Below are positions 35,401 through 47,668 of a DNA stretch of 64,000 bases, piece after piece; position 1 is the stretch's first letter, and every line of letters starts with the position of its first letter. The notes under the pieces were generated by a model that ran no database searches, was not told the DNA's origin, and saw only the letters and a list, made by a program, of their open reading frames with translations. The stretch covers positions 744,001 to 808,000 of the forward strand of contig JAHCVI010000003.1 of NCBI GenBank assembly GCA_019096155.1. Reading direction: 5' to 3'. Made by a program: the position numbers and the translations under genes. This DNA comes from Staphylotrichum longicolle (Eukaryota > Ascomycota > Sordariomycetes > Sordariales > Chaetomiaceae).

Positions 35401-38400
35401 GCGCATCCACGGAGATGGTGAGGCCCTCAACATCCAACGGCATCTCCGCGTCAATCAACCTGCCACCGAAATACTCGACAGTAGGAATCTTGGACGCGTC
35501 GCCAGCGTAAAGGTCCTGGGTCAGACCCTCGATGTGACCGTTGTGGATGCCGTCGAGAATGTCCTTGATGGGCTCGTCGACCTTTGTAGAGTGCTTCGCG
35601 GCCATGGGTCCCTGGAGAATACAGGTTCTGCCCACATCCTTGTCAATGACGGCACCAAGATCCTCGGACTGCCACAGAGAGTCCTTCTTGAAGAAGAACT
35701 CGAAGTTCTCGTCGAGAGCCGGAATGAAGGTGACCGGCTTCTGCCCGCGCCGCATGCAGAGGAGAAGGAAGTGCTGCACATCCTGGGCGTTGATCAGCTG
35801 CGTCTCCACATCAGGGTAGTGAGACAGGATGCGTTCGACGGCGGAATAGGGCTCGTCGAGGTCCGAGTAGCTCTGGAGGTGAGAGGGCTGGCCGGCATCG
35901 GTGGTAAAGCGCTCCTCCACACGGTGGATGAAGTCGGCCGTAAGCTTGGCGAAGGAGGGGTCAATCCAGCGAGCTTCGTCCTTGACATACAGGAGCTGAA
36001 CCATGCGGCGGACGACCTCGCCGTAGGTCATGTCCTCAAGGTCAACGGCCTTGCCCTCCTTGTTCTGGCCGAACCAGACCTTTTGGAAGTCGGCGTTAAG
36101 CTTCTTGATGATGTGGTCCCGGTTCTTCTTCAGCTCGGGGACGCGCTTCTCCTTGGGCAGGCTGAAGATCTTGCGATCCATCTCGGCCCAGAAAAGGACA
36201 CCACGGGTGGCAAGCTTGTGGATCGGCTCGCCCATCTCGGACCGCACAGTAATGACGCCGCCAGCGGGTCCCTTGTAGGTCTTCTCCCACTCGACATCGT
36301 CAAGGCCGGGGGCGTCGACAATCGCCTGCTTGGCCGCCTTGCTCGTGTGGGCTTCCTTGGCAACCATCATGCGGCTGCCAAACAGGCAGCCGTCGTAGGG
36401 CATCGGAGGATAGCCGTACTTGGTTGACCACGCACCGGTGATGTAAGGATATGTGTCATCCGCGCCGCCAAAACCGCTACCGGCGACCAGGATGATGTTC
36501 TCCTGGCGACGGATGCGGCCGTACATGGCCAGAATGGGCGCATGGAAGTCCTCAAACGAGTGGTGACCGCCTCCACGACCACCGGTCCACTGGAGAATGA
36601 CGGGGAATGTCGGGTTGGCCTTGGCAATGTTGATGACGGCCTGGATGGCATCGCTCGAACCAGGCTTGAACGAGATGTGCTTCAGACCCAGAGTCTCGAT
36701 GTACTCCTGGGCGACCTCGATCGATGGAACACCGGCACCAATGGTCAGACCCTCGATGGGGACACCCTCCGCCCTCAGTCTACCGAGGAGCGGAATCTGC
36801 CAAGCCATGGCATGCGGGTTAACGTAGATCAAGTTAACACTGATGCCGCGCCCAGGAGGAATCGCCTTCTCAATCTTGGAGATGGCATCGGTCATGGTCT
36901 TGGCGTTGTAGTAGCCGCCACCCGCAAGCTCAATCTGGTAGCCTGCGTTCATGGTCGCGGCGACAAAATCCCAGGGCACCGTGGCAGGGGTCATGCCCGC
37001 AACGAGCAGAGGCGGGAGACCAAGGAGCCGGCTCATCTTGGTGTCGACGTAGGTGCGACCGCTGGAGGTCTTGACGAGTCTCGGACCATATTCCTTGACC
37101 CAGTCAACGGCGTACTTGACGGCGTGCTCCTCGTCGCGATCGAAAAGCTCCGACTTGTAGCCAACCTCGGTCACGGTGCCATTCACTGTGCCCGCCAGGA
37201 TGACGCGGACGCCGGTGCCATCCTTGTTCCTGCTCGTCAGCACGCCGAGACCCGAGATGCCGCCCGGACCGAAGTCCAAAATGTGCGTGGCCCCAGGGAA
37301 GACGGTGGCCTTCTCCCAGTGGACGGGATCATTGGTGATCATACGAATCAGGGCAGGCACCACGTTCCCAGTCACCTCTTCCCGGATGTCTTTGCCAGTG
37401 TTAGTGTCATAGACAGGAATAGCCAGGCGCTTGACGTCGATTTGAATGTCTTTGAGGTCCTCGGCAATCAGGGCGTTCGCCTCAGCCAGGTATTTGCTGT
37501 GGAACGGAGCCGAGATGGGCAGGAAGCGGTTGACGAACCGGACCTTCCTCTCGGTGTGCGGGATCCTCGTCTGGTCGAGGCCAGTGGCAGCCTTGACCTT
37601 CCTGAGCTGGGCGTTGAGACCGCACAGAGATCTGGGGGGACCAGCGACGACAAGATTCCGAGGGCTGTTGATGAGCGAGATGGAGATATGCTGGTCTGGA
37701 GGAAGGTACTGGTTCGTTTGGTCGATGTGCTTCTGGACCTCGGCCTGGGGGAGGTCACGAATGCTCAACATTGGTGTGGGACTGCCCTCTCCGTTGTCGA
37801 TCGAGTCCTGGAGCATGGAGGGGCTCAAGGACGTGATGGGGAAGGTCTGCTGGCTGCGCGCACCAATCCAGAAAAGGATGGTGAGGGCGGACTTGGCGAT
37901 CTCCTCAAATGACTCCCAAGAGTCCGCCGCTGCTGTGGCAGCAGCAAGGACGACGCCTTGTGAATGACCCGTCGTCCCGCTAATCCTGTCGCGCAGGATG
38001 CCGGGATGAAGGCCAAGGACCTGGCAGGTAACACGGTAGTGCGCCAGTTGCACGAGACCAATCAGAGGGAAACTGACGGGCGCCGAGACCAGGTAGTCGA
38101 CGTCTGGCGTGGCATCACGGTTTTGCAGCCATGACATGACGTCCAGGCCCTTGGCGTAGAGCTTTTCCGCGCTTGGGTGGCTGGACAGGGTCTGAAGCAG
38201 CTCGGCTGAGGAGACGATGAGCTCACCGACAAACGAGGGGTACGTCTCGTACAGCTCGCGAAGCTCGTCAAAGTATTCCTCAATGTTGCCCTGGCCACCG
38301 AAGATGTTATAGAGCTTGGCATCCTCTTCACCAGCGGCTCGGAACAGGGCCGACTCGTGGGCCTTCATGGCCCTATTGGACGCCGCGCGAGCAGCAAAGT

Positions 38401-38827
38401 AGCTGCGAATCACCACCAGCTTCTTCTCGTCGATGCCAGGGAGAGTTGCCACCAGGGCGTGGACATCGTTGCCCCGGAGGAAAGCCCGCTCAAACTCGTT
38501 GAGGATAAGCTTGAGCACCTCCTCACCCGACCCTTGTATGTCATCTTCGCCCTCGGCGACCTCGTTGGCGACGTACCCCATGTACCTGGCCACGAGCTCG
38601 GGAACCGAAGACGGCTCGTCATCTTGGGCAAGCTCGTCAGTCGGAGCCGGCAGGGTCCCGACAAACCCATCCTTCAATCGGGAAGCGTGGAAGTGGAGGC
38701 CGGTTGGTATTAAGAAGGAAGTTTCGAGGGAGCCGTGCGAGAGAGTGAGGGGACGCAGCGAGGCCGATGACCGGGGCGTGACGGCGCCCGTCTGGGGCCC
38801 CGTGCCGCTGCCGTTGTTGGGGTACAT
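32415..38827 (-). CDS. FAS1: Fatty acid synthase subunit beta
   Basis: Two exons (38827-33619 and 33565-32415) give 2119 aa, the normal size for a fungal FAS beta chain. With the alpha chain it forms the cytosolic dodecamer that makes C16/C18 acyl-CoA. Domains in order: acetyltransferase (IFGGQGN near residue 177, TGHSQGVV with the active Ser near 286); enoyl reductase (ILQWTGGRGGGHHS, GSGFGGADDTYPYITGAW near 786); hot-dog dehydratase (VSGDYNPIHVSRVFAAYA near 1591); and malonyl/palmitoyl transferase (YVFTGQGSQEQGMGMDLY near 1704, GHSLGEYSALA near 1842). The single 53-nt intron lies inside the last domain. The C-terminus ends in a Gly/Asn-rich tail (VNGVNGVNGHAETNGV). The reading frame is clean throughout. 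A 5' UTR intron is possible at 38863-38932 (GTACGT..AATAG). Confidence 0.98.
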
Positions 38828-40818
38828 TATGAGAGATATGGGGGGTATCTAGAGAACGTGTGCTATTGTTTGTGTCAATGGCCGCCTCGCTTCCCGTGAA
38901 CAAGCAGGAATTGGGAGCGGGTCGAGACGTACCTTTGTCTGGGATCAGCAGCAAGCCACGGCAGAGCAGAACAGACGCGCGAGGTGGTGCGAAGAATGAG
39001 GGCCCGGGCGATGCCGCTCACAAGACGTGGAATATGGAAAAGGGAAAAGGAATTGGTGGTTTGGATCCTGGAATGGAACCTGCCCTGGAGGAGGAGTTGA
39101 GTTGGTGATGTGAACAGAGGGGGAAACGGATATCAGGGAGGAAGAGGCGACGAGTGAGGGCAGGGGAAGGAATGGGCCCAGAGGAACGGTGGCTCCGGGA
39201 AGTTGATGGTGATTGGGATTGCAGTCTGAACCCTGGCTTGGGTTTGGGGGGGAAGGGGAGAAACTGGGGATAAACGGACGAGGTGTGGCTCAACTCAACA
39301 CAAAATTTACCAAACTTATCCCAGGGACCGCGGGCAATCCCATCGATGGCGGCTTCCAGTTTCTCGCCAAAATTTTTGGATCTTGTTGGGGAAGGGTCGA
39401 CACGGCGGCGCGGCGCACAGGTCCCCGACCCCTGCCGACCGAACGCGCAGCAAGTGCCAGTGACCTCCTGCGACGCTGGCAGCGCCGCTTCATGCGCGGT
39501 ACATCGTGGTCCCTGCTTCCGACCAGTCCGAACAGCCGAGTCCACAACGGGAGACCCACATGTCAAGCACGAGCATCCACCTGTCTCGCCCAATGTACCA
39601 ATACCTGTCGCGATAAAGACGGCTGACCCCATCCAGACCCCAAGAGATCTCCCGAATCTCGGGCTCACGGGAGTGGCATTGGCAGCAGGCAACAGGACGC
39701 AGTGAGCTAAGATACCTTATGTCCTTTGGTTCTCTCCATAACCAACTAAATGGCAATGGCCACCACTGTCAACAGAATGTTCATCCTCTGGCCGCTGGCT
39801 GCAGTCCACGTTGCCGTCCGCCGCCCCAGGTGGTCCACATACGAAGGCCGCCGCCTCGCAGAATACGAGATCCCATGTTGACGTGTTTCGCGAATATGTA
39901 CATTGCCAGGACAAGATGGATTTTCTTATCACCAACAAGACGTGATTATGCAAGGTGATATTGCACCGGGCCAGAAAACGAGAAGCCACAGGGCTCGAGT
40001 TTGGAGACAAGCCGACTAGCTACAGTTTACCTCCCGCGTGCAAGGAGGGCAATGCGTGAGCCAGGCGTGGGAAGATAACGTTCTAGAAAATGCCTTGCTG
40101 ACTGGCGTCGCAAAATCCAGGTAGAGAGTGCCACGCGGCGTCTAGACACGCGCTCCGAGACGAAACATCTCCGTCGGGCGTCATGAAACCCTCGGCTTTG
40201 CTCGGTGCAGGACGGTCTGGAGCCGGTGGTTGAATGGCGAATGTGGGTCCCGGGAGGTATCGCGACTTGAGGATCCACGCCTTCAAAGCCGTGGGGTAAC
40301 GGGCAGGCGGGACGCTAGACTGTCATTGGTTAGCGCACAGGTTTGGTTGAGAAGCAACATGCAGGCGTCGGCCGGCCGGGCCAGGGGGGTGTTACCCAAA
40401 ATTCATTCAACAGTTGCACCCTGACGACGCGGCGCCTTCCAATTTTTTGCCTGCTGCCCCTGGTTCACGGCGAGGAAGTCGACAACCACCGCTGTCATTC
40501 CAATCCTTTCCACCTTCCCCAGGCCCTCTTTTGGAGTCGGATCTCCAGAACAGAACCACCCTTGCTTTACCTGGAAAGGGAACCCTCTCCCTCGTGTTCT
40601 GTTGCCGCCTTCTCTTTTTTTCTACTCCCAAGTCTACCTTACCTCCCTTACACCGTAATTTTTACCAACCAACCCGGCATTCGGGCATCGAGGGTTGCCA
40701 ATCGTTCAGACAAGATACCCCATACACGCGCTGAACGATTCATTTCCACATCAGACGCCTGCCTGGCATCCCACCTACACCAGCAACCCCAAACCCGAAA
40801 CCACAAGCAGCATCGACC
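38828..40818. promoter_or_regulatory. Shared FAS1/FAS2 bidirectional promoter region
   Basis: The two start codons point away from each other across 1991 bp, so one region serves both subunits. CCAAT boxes are visible near 40438 and 40499 (plus) and near 40324 (as ATTGG). One CCTCGG occurs at 40190-40195; this is the core bound by the fatty-acid regulators FarA/FarB in Aspergillus, but a single 6-mer is expected by chance. A C/T-rich tract (about 40500-40640) precedes FAS2. There is no conserved ORF. Confidence 0.7.
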
Positions 40819-43800
40819 ATGCGTCCCGAAGTCGAGCAGGAGCTTGCCCACACGCTCCTTGTGGAGCTTCTTGCATACCAATTCGCCTCGCCCGTGAGGT
40901 GGATTGAGACCCAAGATGTCTTTCTTGGAGACCAGTTGGCGGAACGCGTTGTCGAGATCGGCCCCGCAGACACGCTGGGCGTGATGGCCAAGCGGACTCT
41001 GGCCTCCAAGTACGAAGCATACGACGCTGCCAAGTCGGTCCAGAGACAGATCCTCTGCTACAACAAGGACGCGAAGGAGATCTACTACGATGTCGATCCG
41101 GTTGAGGACGAGCCCGAGGCGCCCGCGCCCGCGGCGAGCTCGTCGAGTGCTCCTGCCGCAGCCGCTGCTGCCGCCCCGGTTGCCGCAGCCGCCGCACCAC
41201 CACCCAGTGCCGGGCCTGCCGCTCAGGTCCCAGATGCGCCTGTCCAGGCGCTTGATATTGTGCGGGCACTGGTTGCGCAGAAGCTGAAGAAGCCTCTTCA
41301 GGACATCCCTCTGAGCAAAGCAATCAAGGATTTGGTTGGCGGTAAGTGCCCATGGCGCTGGCTTTTGTGAGAATCCGTGCTGACTCTCTTTGTTCTTTCA
41401 GGCAAGTCTACGCTCCAAAACGAAATCCTCGGTGATCTAGGCAAGGAGTTCGGCTCGACACCCGAGAAGCCCGAAGACACGCCCCTCGACGAGCTCGGTG
41501 CCGCCATGCAGGCAACGTTTGACGGTAACCTCGGCAAGACCACGCAGGGTCTGATTGCCCGTCTCATCTCCTCCAAGATGCCCGGCGGTTTCAACATCAC
41601 AACTGCGCGAAAGTACCTGGAGACGAGGTGGGGCCTGGCCTCTGGACGGCAGGATGGCGTGCTCCTGCTTGCCATCACAATGGAGCCACCAGCACGTCTG
41701 GGGTCAGAGGCGGACGCAAAGGCGTTCCTCGACGACACCACACAAAAGTACGCCTCGAATGCTGGTGTCAGTCTGTCCACCGCCGCTGCCGCCGGTCCGG
41801 CTGCCGGTGGCGGTGGTGGCATGATGATGGATCCTGCTGCCATTGAGGCCTTGACGAGCGACCAGAGGAGCTACTTCAAGCAGCAACTGGAGCTCACTGC
41901 GAGGTACCTCAAGGTGGATATTCGTGCGGGCGACAAGGCCTTCCAGGCCTCGCAGGAGTCCTCCAAGGTCCTCCAGTCGCAGCTCGACCTGTGGATGGCC
42001 GAGCATGGCGATTTCTACGCCTCCGGCATCGAGCCCGTCTTTAGTGCCCTCAAGGCCCGTGTTTATGACTCGTCGTGGAACTGGGCCCGCCAGGACGCCC
42101 TCAGCATGTACTTCGACATCATCTTTGGGCGGCTCAAGGAAGTTGACCGCGAGATTGTCAGCCAGTGCATCCGGCTGATGAACCGCGCCAACCCGACGCT
42201 TCTCGAGTTCATGCAGTACCACATCGACAACTGCCCCACGGAGCGTGGAGAGACGTACCAGCTTGCCAAGTCGCTCGGCGCCACGCTCATCAACAACATC
42301 AAGGACGCTCTTGACGTCGACCCTGTGTACAAGGACGTCGCCGTGCCCACCGGCCCCAAGACGACGGTCGACCCCCGTGGCAACATGAAGTATGAGGAAG
42401 TGCCGCGCGAGAGCTGCCGGAAGCTCGAGCACTACGTGCAACAGATGGCCGAGGGTGGCAAGATCTCGGAATATGGCAACCGGACCAAGGTCCAGAACGA
42501 CCTCGGCAAGATCTACAAGCTCATCAAGCAGCAATACAAGGTCTCCAAGACGTCGCAGCACGAGATCAAGTCTCTGTACAGCGAGATCATCCGGTCGCTC
42601 GGCATGAACGAGAACCAGATCATGCCCAAGGAGAATGGCAGGGCCAACGGTTCCCTGAAGAAGAGCAGGCCCAAGGGCAAGACGGAAACCATCCCGTTCC
42701 TCCACCTCCGCAAGAAGAGCCAGCAGGGCTGGGACTTTGACAAGAAGCTTACCAACCTGTATCTCGACTGCCTGGAGGAGGCGGCTAAGAACGGCGTTAC
42801 CTTCAGCGGCAAGTACGTGCTCATGACGGGTGCCGGTGCCGGCTCAATCGGCGCCGAGGTGCTCCAGGGCCTTATCAGCGGTGGCGCCAAGGTCATTGTC
42901 ACCACGAGCCGCTTCAGCCGCGAAGTCACCGAGTATTACCAGTCCATGTATGCTCGGTTCGGTTCGCGCGGTTCCCAGCTCGTGGTTGTGCCTTTCAACG
43001 GAGGCAGTGTCCAGGACACCAATGCGCTTGTCGACTACATCTACGATACTAAGAATGGTCTGGGTTGGGATCTCGATTACATCGTTCCGTTTGCGGCCAT
43101 CTCCGAGCAGGGCCGCCAGATTGATGGAATCGACTCCAAGTCGGAGCTGGCGCATCGCATCATGTTGACCAACGTCCTCCGTCTCCTCGGTAACGTCAAG
43201 TCCCAGAAGGCTGCCCGTGGCTTCGAGACCCGCCCGGCGCAGGTCATCCTCCCGCTCTCTCCCAATCACGGAACCTTTGGCAGTGATGGTCTGTATTCCG
43301 AGTCGAAGCTCGGTCTCGAGACCCTCTTCAACCGCTGGGTGTCCGAGGACTGGGCCAACTACCTTACCATTTGCGGCGCCATCATCGGCTGGACCCGCGG
43401 CACTGGCCTCATGTCGGGCAACAACATCGTTGCCCAGGCGGTCGAGCGCTTCGGCGTCCGCACCTTCTCGCAGCAGGAGATGGCTTTCAACTTGCTCGGC
43501 CTCATGTCCCCCACCATCGTCGATCTCTGCCAGAACGAGCCCGTCTTCGCCGATCTGAACGGCGGCCTGCAGTTCATTCCCAACCTGAACGAGACCATGA
43601 CGAGGGAGCGCAAGACACTGACCGAGACCAGCGAGATTCGCCGCGCAGTCTCCAAGGAGACGGCTGCGGAGAACAAGATTGTCAATGGCGAGGCCTCTGA
43701 GGCCCTCTACCAGAAGAAGGTCATCGAGCCGCGCGCCAACATCCAGTTCGATTTCCCGCCCCTGCCGGATTGGAAGTCTGAGGTGGCTCCCCTCAATGAG

Positions 43801-46530
43801 AGTCTCAAGGGCATGGTCGACCTCGAGAAGGTGGTCGTCATCACCGGCTTTGCTGAAGTCGGGCCGTGGGGCAACTCCAGAACGAGATGGGAGATGGAAG
43901 CCTACGGGCAGTTCTCGCTCGAGGGCTGCATTGAGATGGCCTGGATCATGGGCCTCATCAAGAACCACAACGGGCCGATCAAGGGCAAGCCGTACTCTGG
44001 GTGGGTGGACGCCAAGACGGGCGAGCCTGTTGACGACAAGGATGTGAAGCCCAAGTACGAGAAGTACATTCTGGAGCACTCTGGTATCCGCCTGATCGAG
44101 CCCGAACTTTTCGACGGCTACGACCCCAACAAGAAGCAGCTGCTGCACGAGGTCGTCATCGAGGAGGATCTGGACCCCTTCCAGGCCTCCAAGGACACGG
44201 CCGAGGAGTTCAAGCGCGAGCATGGCGACAAGGTGGACATCTTTGAGATCCCCGAGAGCGGCGAGTACACGGTCCGCATGAAGAAGGGCGCTTCGCTCTG
44301 GATCCCCAAGGCGCTGCGGTTCGATCGTCTCGTGGCCGGCCAGATCCCGACAGGGTGGGATGCCAAGCGGTACGGCATCCCCGACGACATCATCTCCCAG
44401 GTCGACCCCGTGGCCCTCTTTGTCCTGGTTTCCACCGTCGAGGCGCTTCTGTCGGCTGGTATCACCGACCCGTACGAGTTCTACAAGTATGTCCACGTCT
44501 CGGAAGTGGGCAACTGCGTCGGTTCCGGCATGGGTGGCGCGGCGGCTCTCCGGGGCATGCATCGCGACCGCTTCCTCGACAAGCCGCTCCAGAACGATAT
44601 CCTCCAGGAGTCGTTCATCAACACGATGGCTGCGTGGGTGAACATGCTGCTCATCTCGTCGTCTGGTCCGATCAAGACGCCCGTCGGTGCTTGCGCCACC
44701 GCGGTCGAGTCGGTCGACATTGGTTACGAGACGATCATGGAGGGCAAGGCCCGCATCTGTTTCGTGGGTGGCTTCGACGACTTTGGTGAGGAGGGCTCTT
44801 ACGAGTTCGCCAACATGAAGGCGACCAGCAACGCCGTGGATGAGTTCGCCCACGGCCGCACACCCAAGGAGATGTCCAGGCCCACGACAACGACGAGGAA
44901 CGGCTTCATGGAGTCGCAGGGCTGCGGTGTCCAGGTCATCATGACGGCCAAGCTTGCCCTCGACATGGGTGTCCCGATCTACGGTATCCTCGCTCTCACG
45001 ACGACGGCGTCGGACAAGATTGGTCGCTCGGTGCCCGCACCCGGTCAGGGTGTGCTCACGACTGCCCGGGAGCACCGCGGCAAGTTCGCATCGCCTCTGC
45101 TTGACATCAAGTACAGGCGTCGGCAGATTGAGCGCCGCACAAGGCAGATCGAGGAGGACAGGGAGGCCGATCTCCAGTATCTCAGCGACGAGGCCAATGC
45201 GCTCAAGGCTGAGGGCCGGCCGCGCGCTGAGGTCGAGGAGTACATCGCCGACAAGGCACGGCACATCGAGAAGGAGGCCGAGAGGCAGACCAAGGACGTG
45301 CTCCGCAGCTTTGGCAACAACTTCTGGAAGAGCGACCCGAGCATCGCTCCTCTGCGCGGCGCCCTGGCTACCTGGGGCCTGACGATCGACGACCTTGGTG
45401 TGGCGTCGTTCCACGGAACGTCGACCAAGGCGAACGACAAGAACGAGTCGTCTGTCATTTGCCAGCAGATGGCCCACCTTGGCCGCAAGAAGGGCAACGC
45501 TGTCCTTGGTATCTTCCAGAAGTACCTCACTGGCCATCCCAAGGGTGCGGCTGGCGCTTGGATGTTGAACGGCTGCTTGCAGGTGCTCAACACCGGCCTC
45601 GTTCCCGGCAACCGCAATGCCGACAACGTCGACCAGGTGATGGAGAAGTTCGACTACATTGTGTACCCCAGCCGCAGCATCCAGACGGACGGCGTCAAGG
45701 CCTTCTCGGTCACTTCATTCGGCTTCGGCCAGAAGGGCGCGCAGGCCATCGGTGTCCACCCCAAGTATCTCTTTGCCACGCTTGACGAGAAGACGTTCAA
45801 CGAGTACCGGACCAAGGTCGAGGCTCGGCAGAAGAAGGCGTACCGCTTCTTCCACAACGGCATGATCAACAACACGCTGTTCGTGGCCAAGGACAAGTCG
45901 CCGTACACGGATGAGCAGCTCAGCTCGGTGCTCCTGAACCCCGACGCCCGCGTGAGCGAGGACAAGAAGACCGGGCAGCTCACGTACTCGGCCGACTTTA
46001 TGAAGCAGTCGGAGAAGACGCAGACTGCGTCGGAGCGCAAGGCGACGCTGGAGTCGGTGCTCAGCCGGGAGGCACGGAAGCGGGAGGACATGAACACGCG
46101 GGTCGGGTTTGACGTTGAGGACATTTCTGCCGTCAACGCCGACAACGACACGTTCCTCGAGCGCAACTTCACAGCGTCGGAGATGCAGTACTGCCTGGGC
46201 TCGGATACCGGGCGGTCGCCTCAGAAGGCGTTTGCCGGGCGGTGGAGCGCCAAGGAGGCCGTGTTCAAGGCGCTCGGCGTGGCGAGCAAGGGAGCCGGGG
46301 CGGCAATGAAGGACATTGAGATCCTGACGGACAAGAACGGCGGGCCAACGGTCGCGGTATGTGGTTTCCTCGAATCTTTTCTTTGAATGGCACGAAGCGG
46401 ATGACTAACTCTGATACAGCTCCACGGCGCCGCCCAGCTGGCTGCTAAGCAGGCCGGTGTCAAGAAGGTCACCGTGTCGATTTCGTACACGGAGAACCAG
46501 GCTGTTGCCATTGCGACGGCCCAGCTGTAA
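40819..46530 (+). CDS. FAS2: Fatty acid synthase subunit alpha
   Basis: Three exons, 40819-41341, 41402-46356 and 46420-46530, give 1862 aa, the normal length. Domains in order: the N-terminal end of the transferase (MRPEVEQELAHTLLVELLAY); an Ala/Pro linker (about residues 97-138); the ACP with VGGKSTLQNEI, whose Ser (about 177) carries phosphopantetheine; a structural region; the ketoreductase (VLMTGAGAGSIGAEVL near 651, with YSESK); the ketosynthase (VGSGMGGAAALRG, active Cys in PVGACATAVES near 1272, HGTSTKANDKNE near 1513, GHPKGAAGAW); and the C-terminal phosphopantetheine transferase (DISAVNADNDTFLERNF, GRWSAKEAVFKALG). Intron 1 splits the Gly codon two residues before the ACP serine. 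The frame is clean. It is divergent from FAS1. Confidence 0.98.
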
Positions 46531-47668
46531 GAGACTGGTGGGATTTTTGGTGCCAGATTTGGAGTTCATCGTGCTAGACGGGGTTTATGATCATGTGTTT
46601 TGTAATTGCGGTCGGCGGATGAGGTACGCAGACAGTAGAGCATGGGCTACAACTTAGATTTGCGGCGCCTTTGATGCGCGCGCAACAGCAGCTATCACTT
46701 GTAATCTTTGAAAGACGTCGTCGTTCTCTGCACTCTGCTCGCTCGAGTCATACAGGTTTCACGGCATCTGTGTCTTTGTGTTTGTGTCCACGAAATCCTT
46801 GGACCCAGGCCGCCGGAACGGGATGTGTGACGTTGTGTCTGCACACGTACATACAATTCAAGGGAATGGGTATGAGGTTTGGGATGAATGGGCTTGGATG
46901 GGGTTTGCCAGGCTGGCATGGGATGCCAAGCCAAGCTCAGGGGCAAGCAAGTTCCCTGGGTTTGGGTTCGGGGTTTGCGGGGACTCAGGTTGCTTGTGAA
47001 GGGCTTGGGAACCGGGTCCCGGCGCTGGCCGAGCTCCGCCTCGATTGCGATGCCAAGGCGGGACCCGCTTCGTTCGGCGGCGGGGCGCGCGCGGCGGGGT
47101 TGGAAGAGATAAGGGATAACCTGACCCGATTATTAGGGGTATATAAAGAGAGTGCTTCTTGAGGCAAGTTTGTTGGAAGGTTGGTGATTCGAGTTTCGAA
47201 GCCTTTGGATTTGACTCTGGGAATCTTTTACTTTTGGCATTGTGCTTGAGCTTGAACTGAGGTGTGTTGGTTTGTTTTTGAGGAGGTAGGAGGTGAAGTC
47301 ATCGGACCTTGCGTTGCCTTCCTGCGTTGACTCGGGGTAAGTCAGTTGTCCGTCTTCTTTGGTGAAGCAGTTGAATTCGGGGCGGGTTGCTAACATATTT
47401 TTAACCAGTTCAGTTCAACACGATCAGACGAAAAAGTTGCCTCTCGTTCCAGAAACGAAGCGGCGTGTGGGCGGTTTTGCGTTGCGTTGCGTTGGCCTGG
47501 CCTGGCCTTCCTGCGGCGAGCCCGAACAACTCACTTCAAAACTCGTAAAGGTTGTTGGGTGACTTTCTGCGGTCAACCAGCAAACTTGCCTCGGCACTGT
47601 AAACCAGATTTCGAACTTCACCATTCGCCAAACTTGACAGAAGGCTGCCCTGCCGCTGGAAGAATAAG
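46531..47668. other. FAS2 to GUD1 intergenic region
   Basis: 1.1 kb containing the FAS2 3' end and the guanine deaminase promoter (see 47107-47147). No conserved ORF was seen. Confidence 0.45.
47107..47147 (+). promoter_or_regulatory. GATA pair and TATA box upstream of guanine deaminase
   Basis: AGATAA (47107-47112) and GGATAA (47114-47119) lie about 25 bp before TATAAA (47142-47147), roughly 520 bp upstream of the GUD1 start. GATA (HGATAR) sites bind the nitrogen regulators AreA/NIT2, and purine-catabolism genes are common targets. The first site fits the consensus; the second is off by one base. The arrangement suggests nitrogen-source control, which is an inference. Confidence 0.55.

Noticed and set aside
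40190..40195. CCTCGG as a proven FarA/FarB site
   Set aside because: A single 6-mer in a 2-kb region is expected by chance on two strands, so it is mentioned only as a weak candidate.
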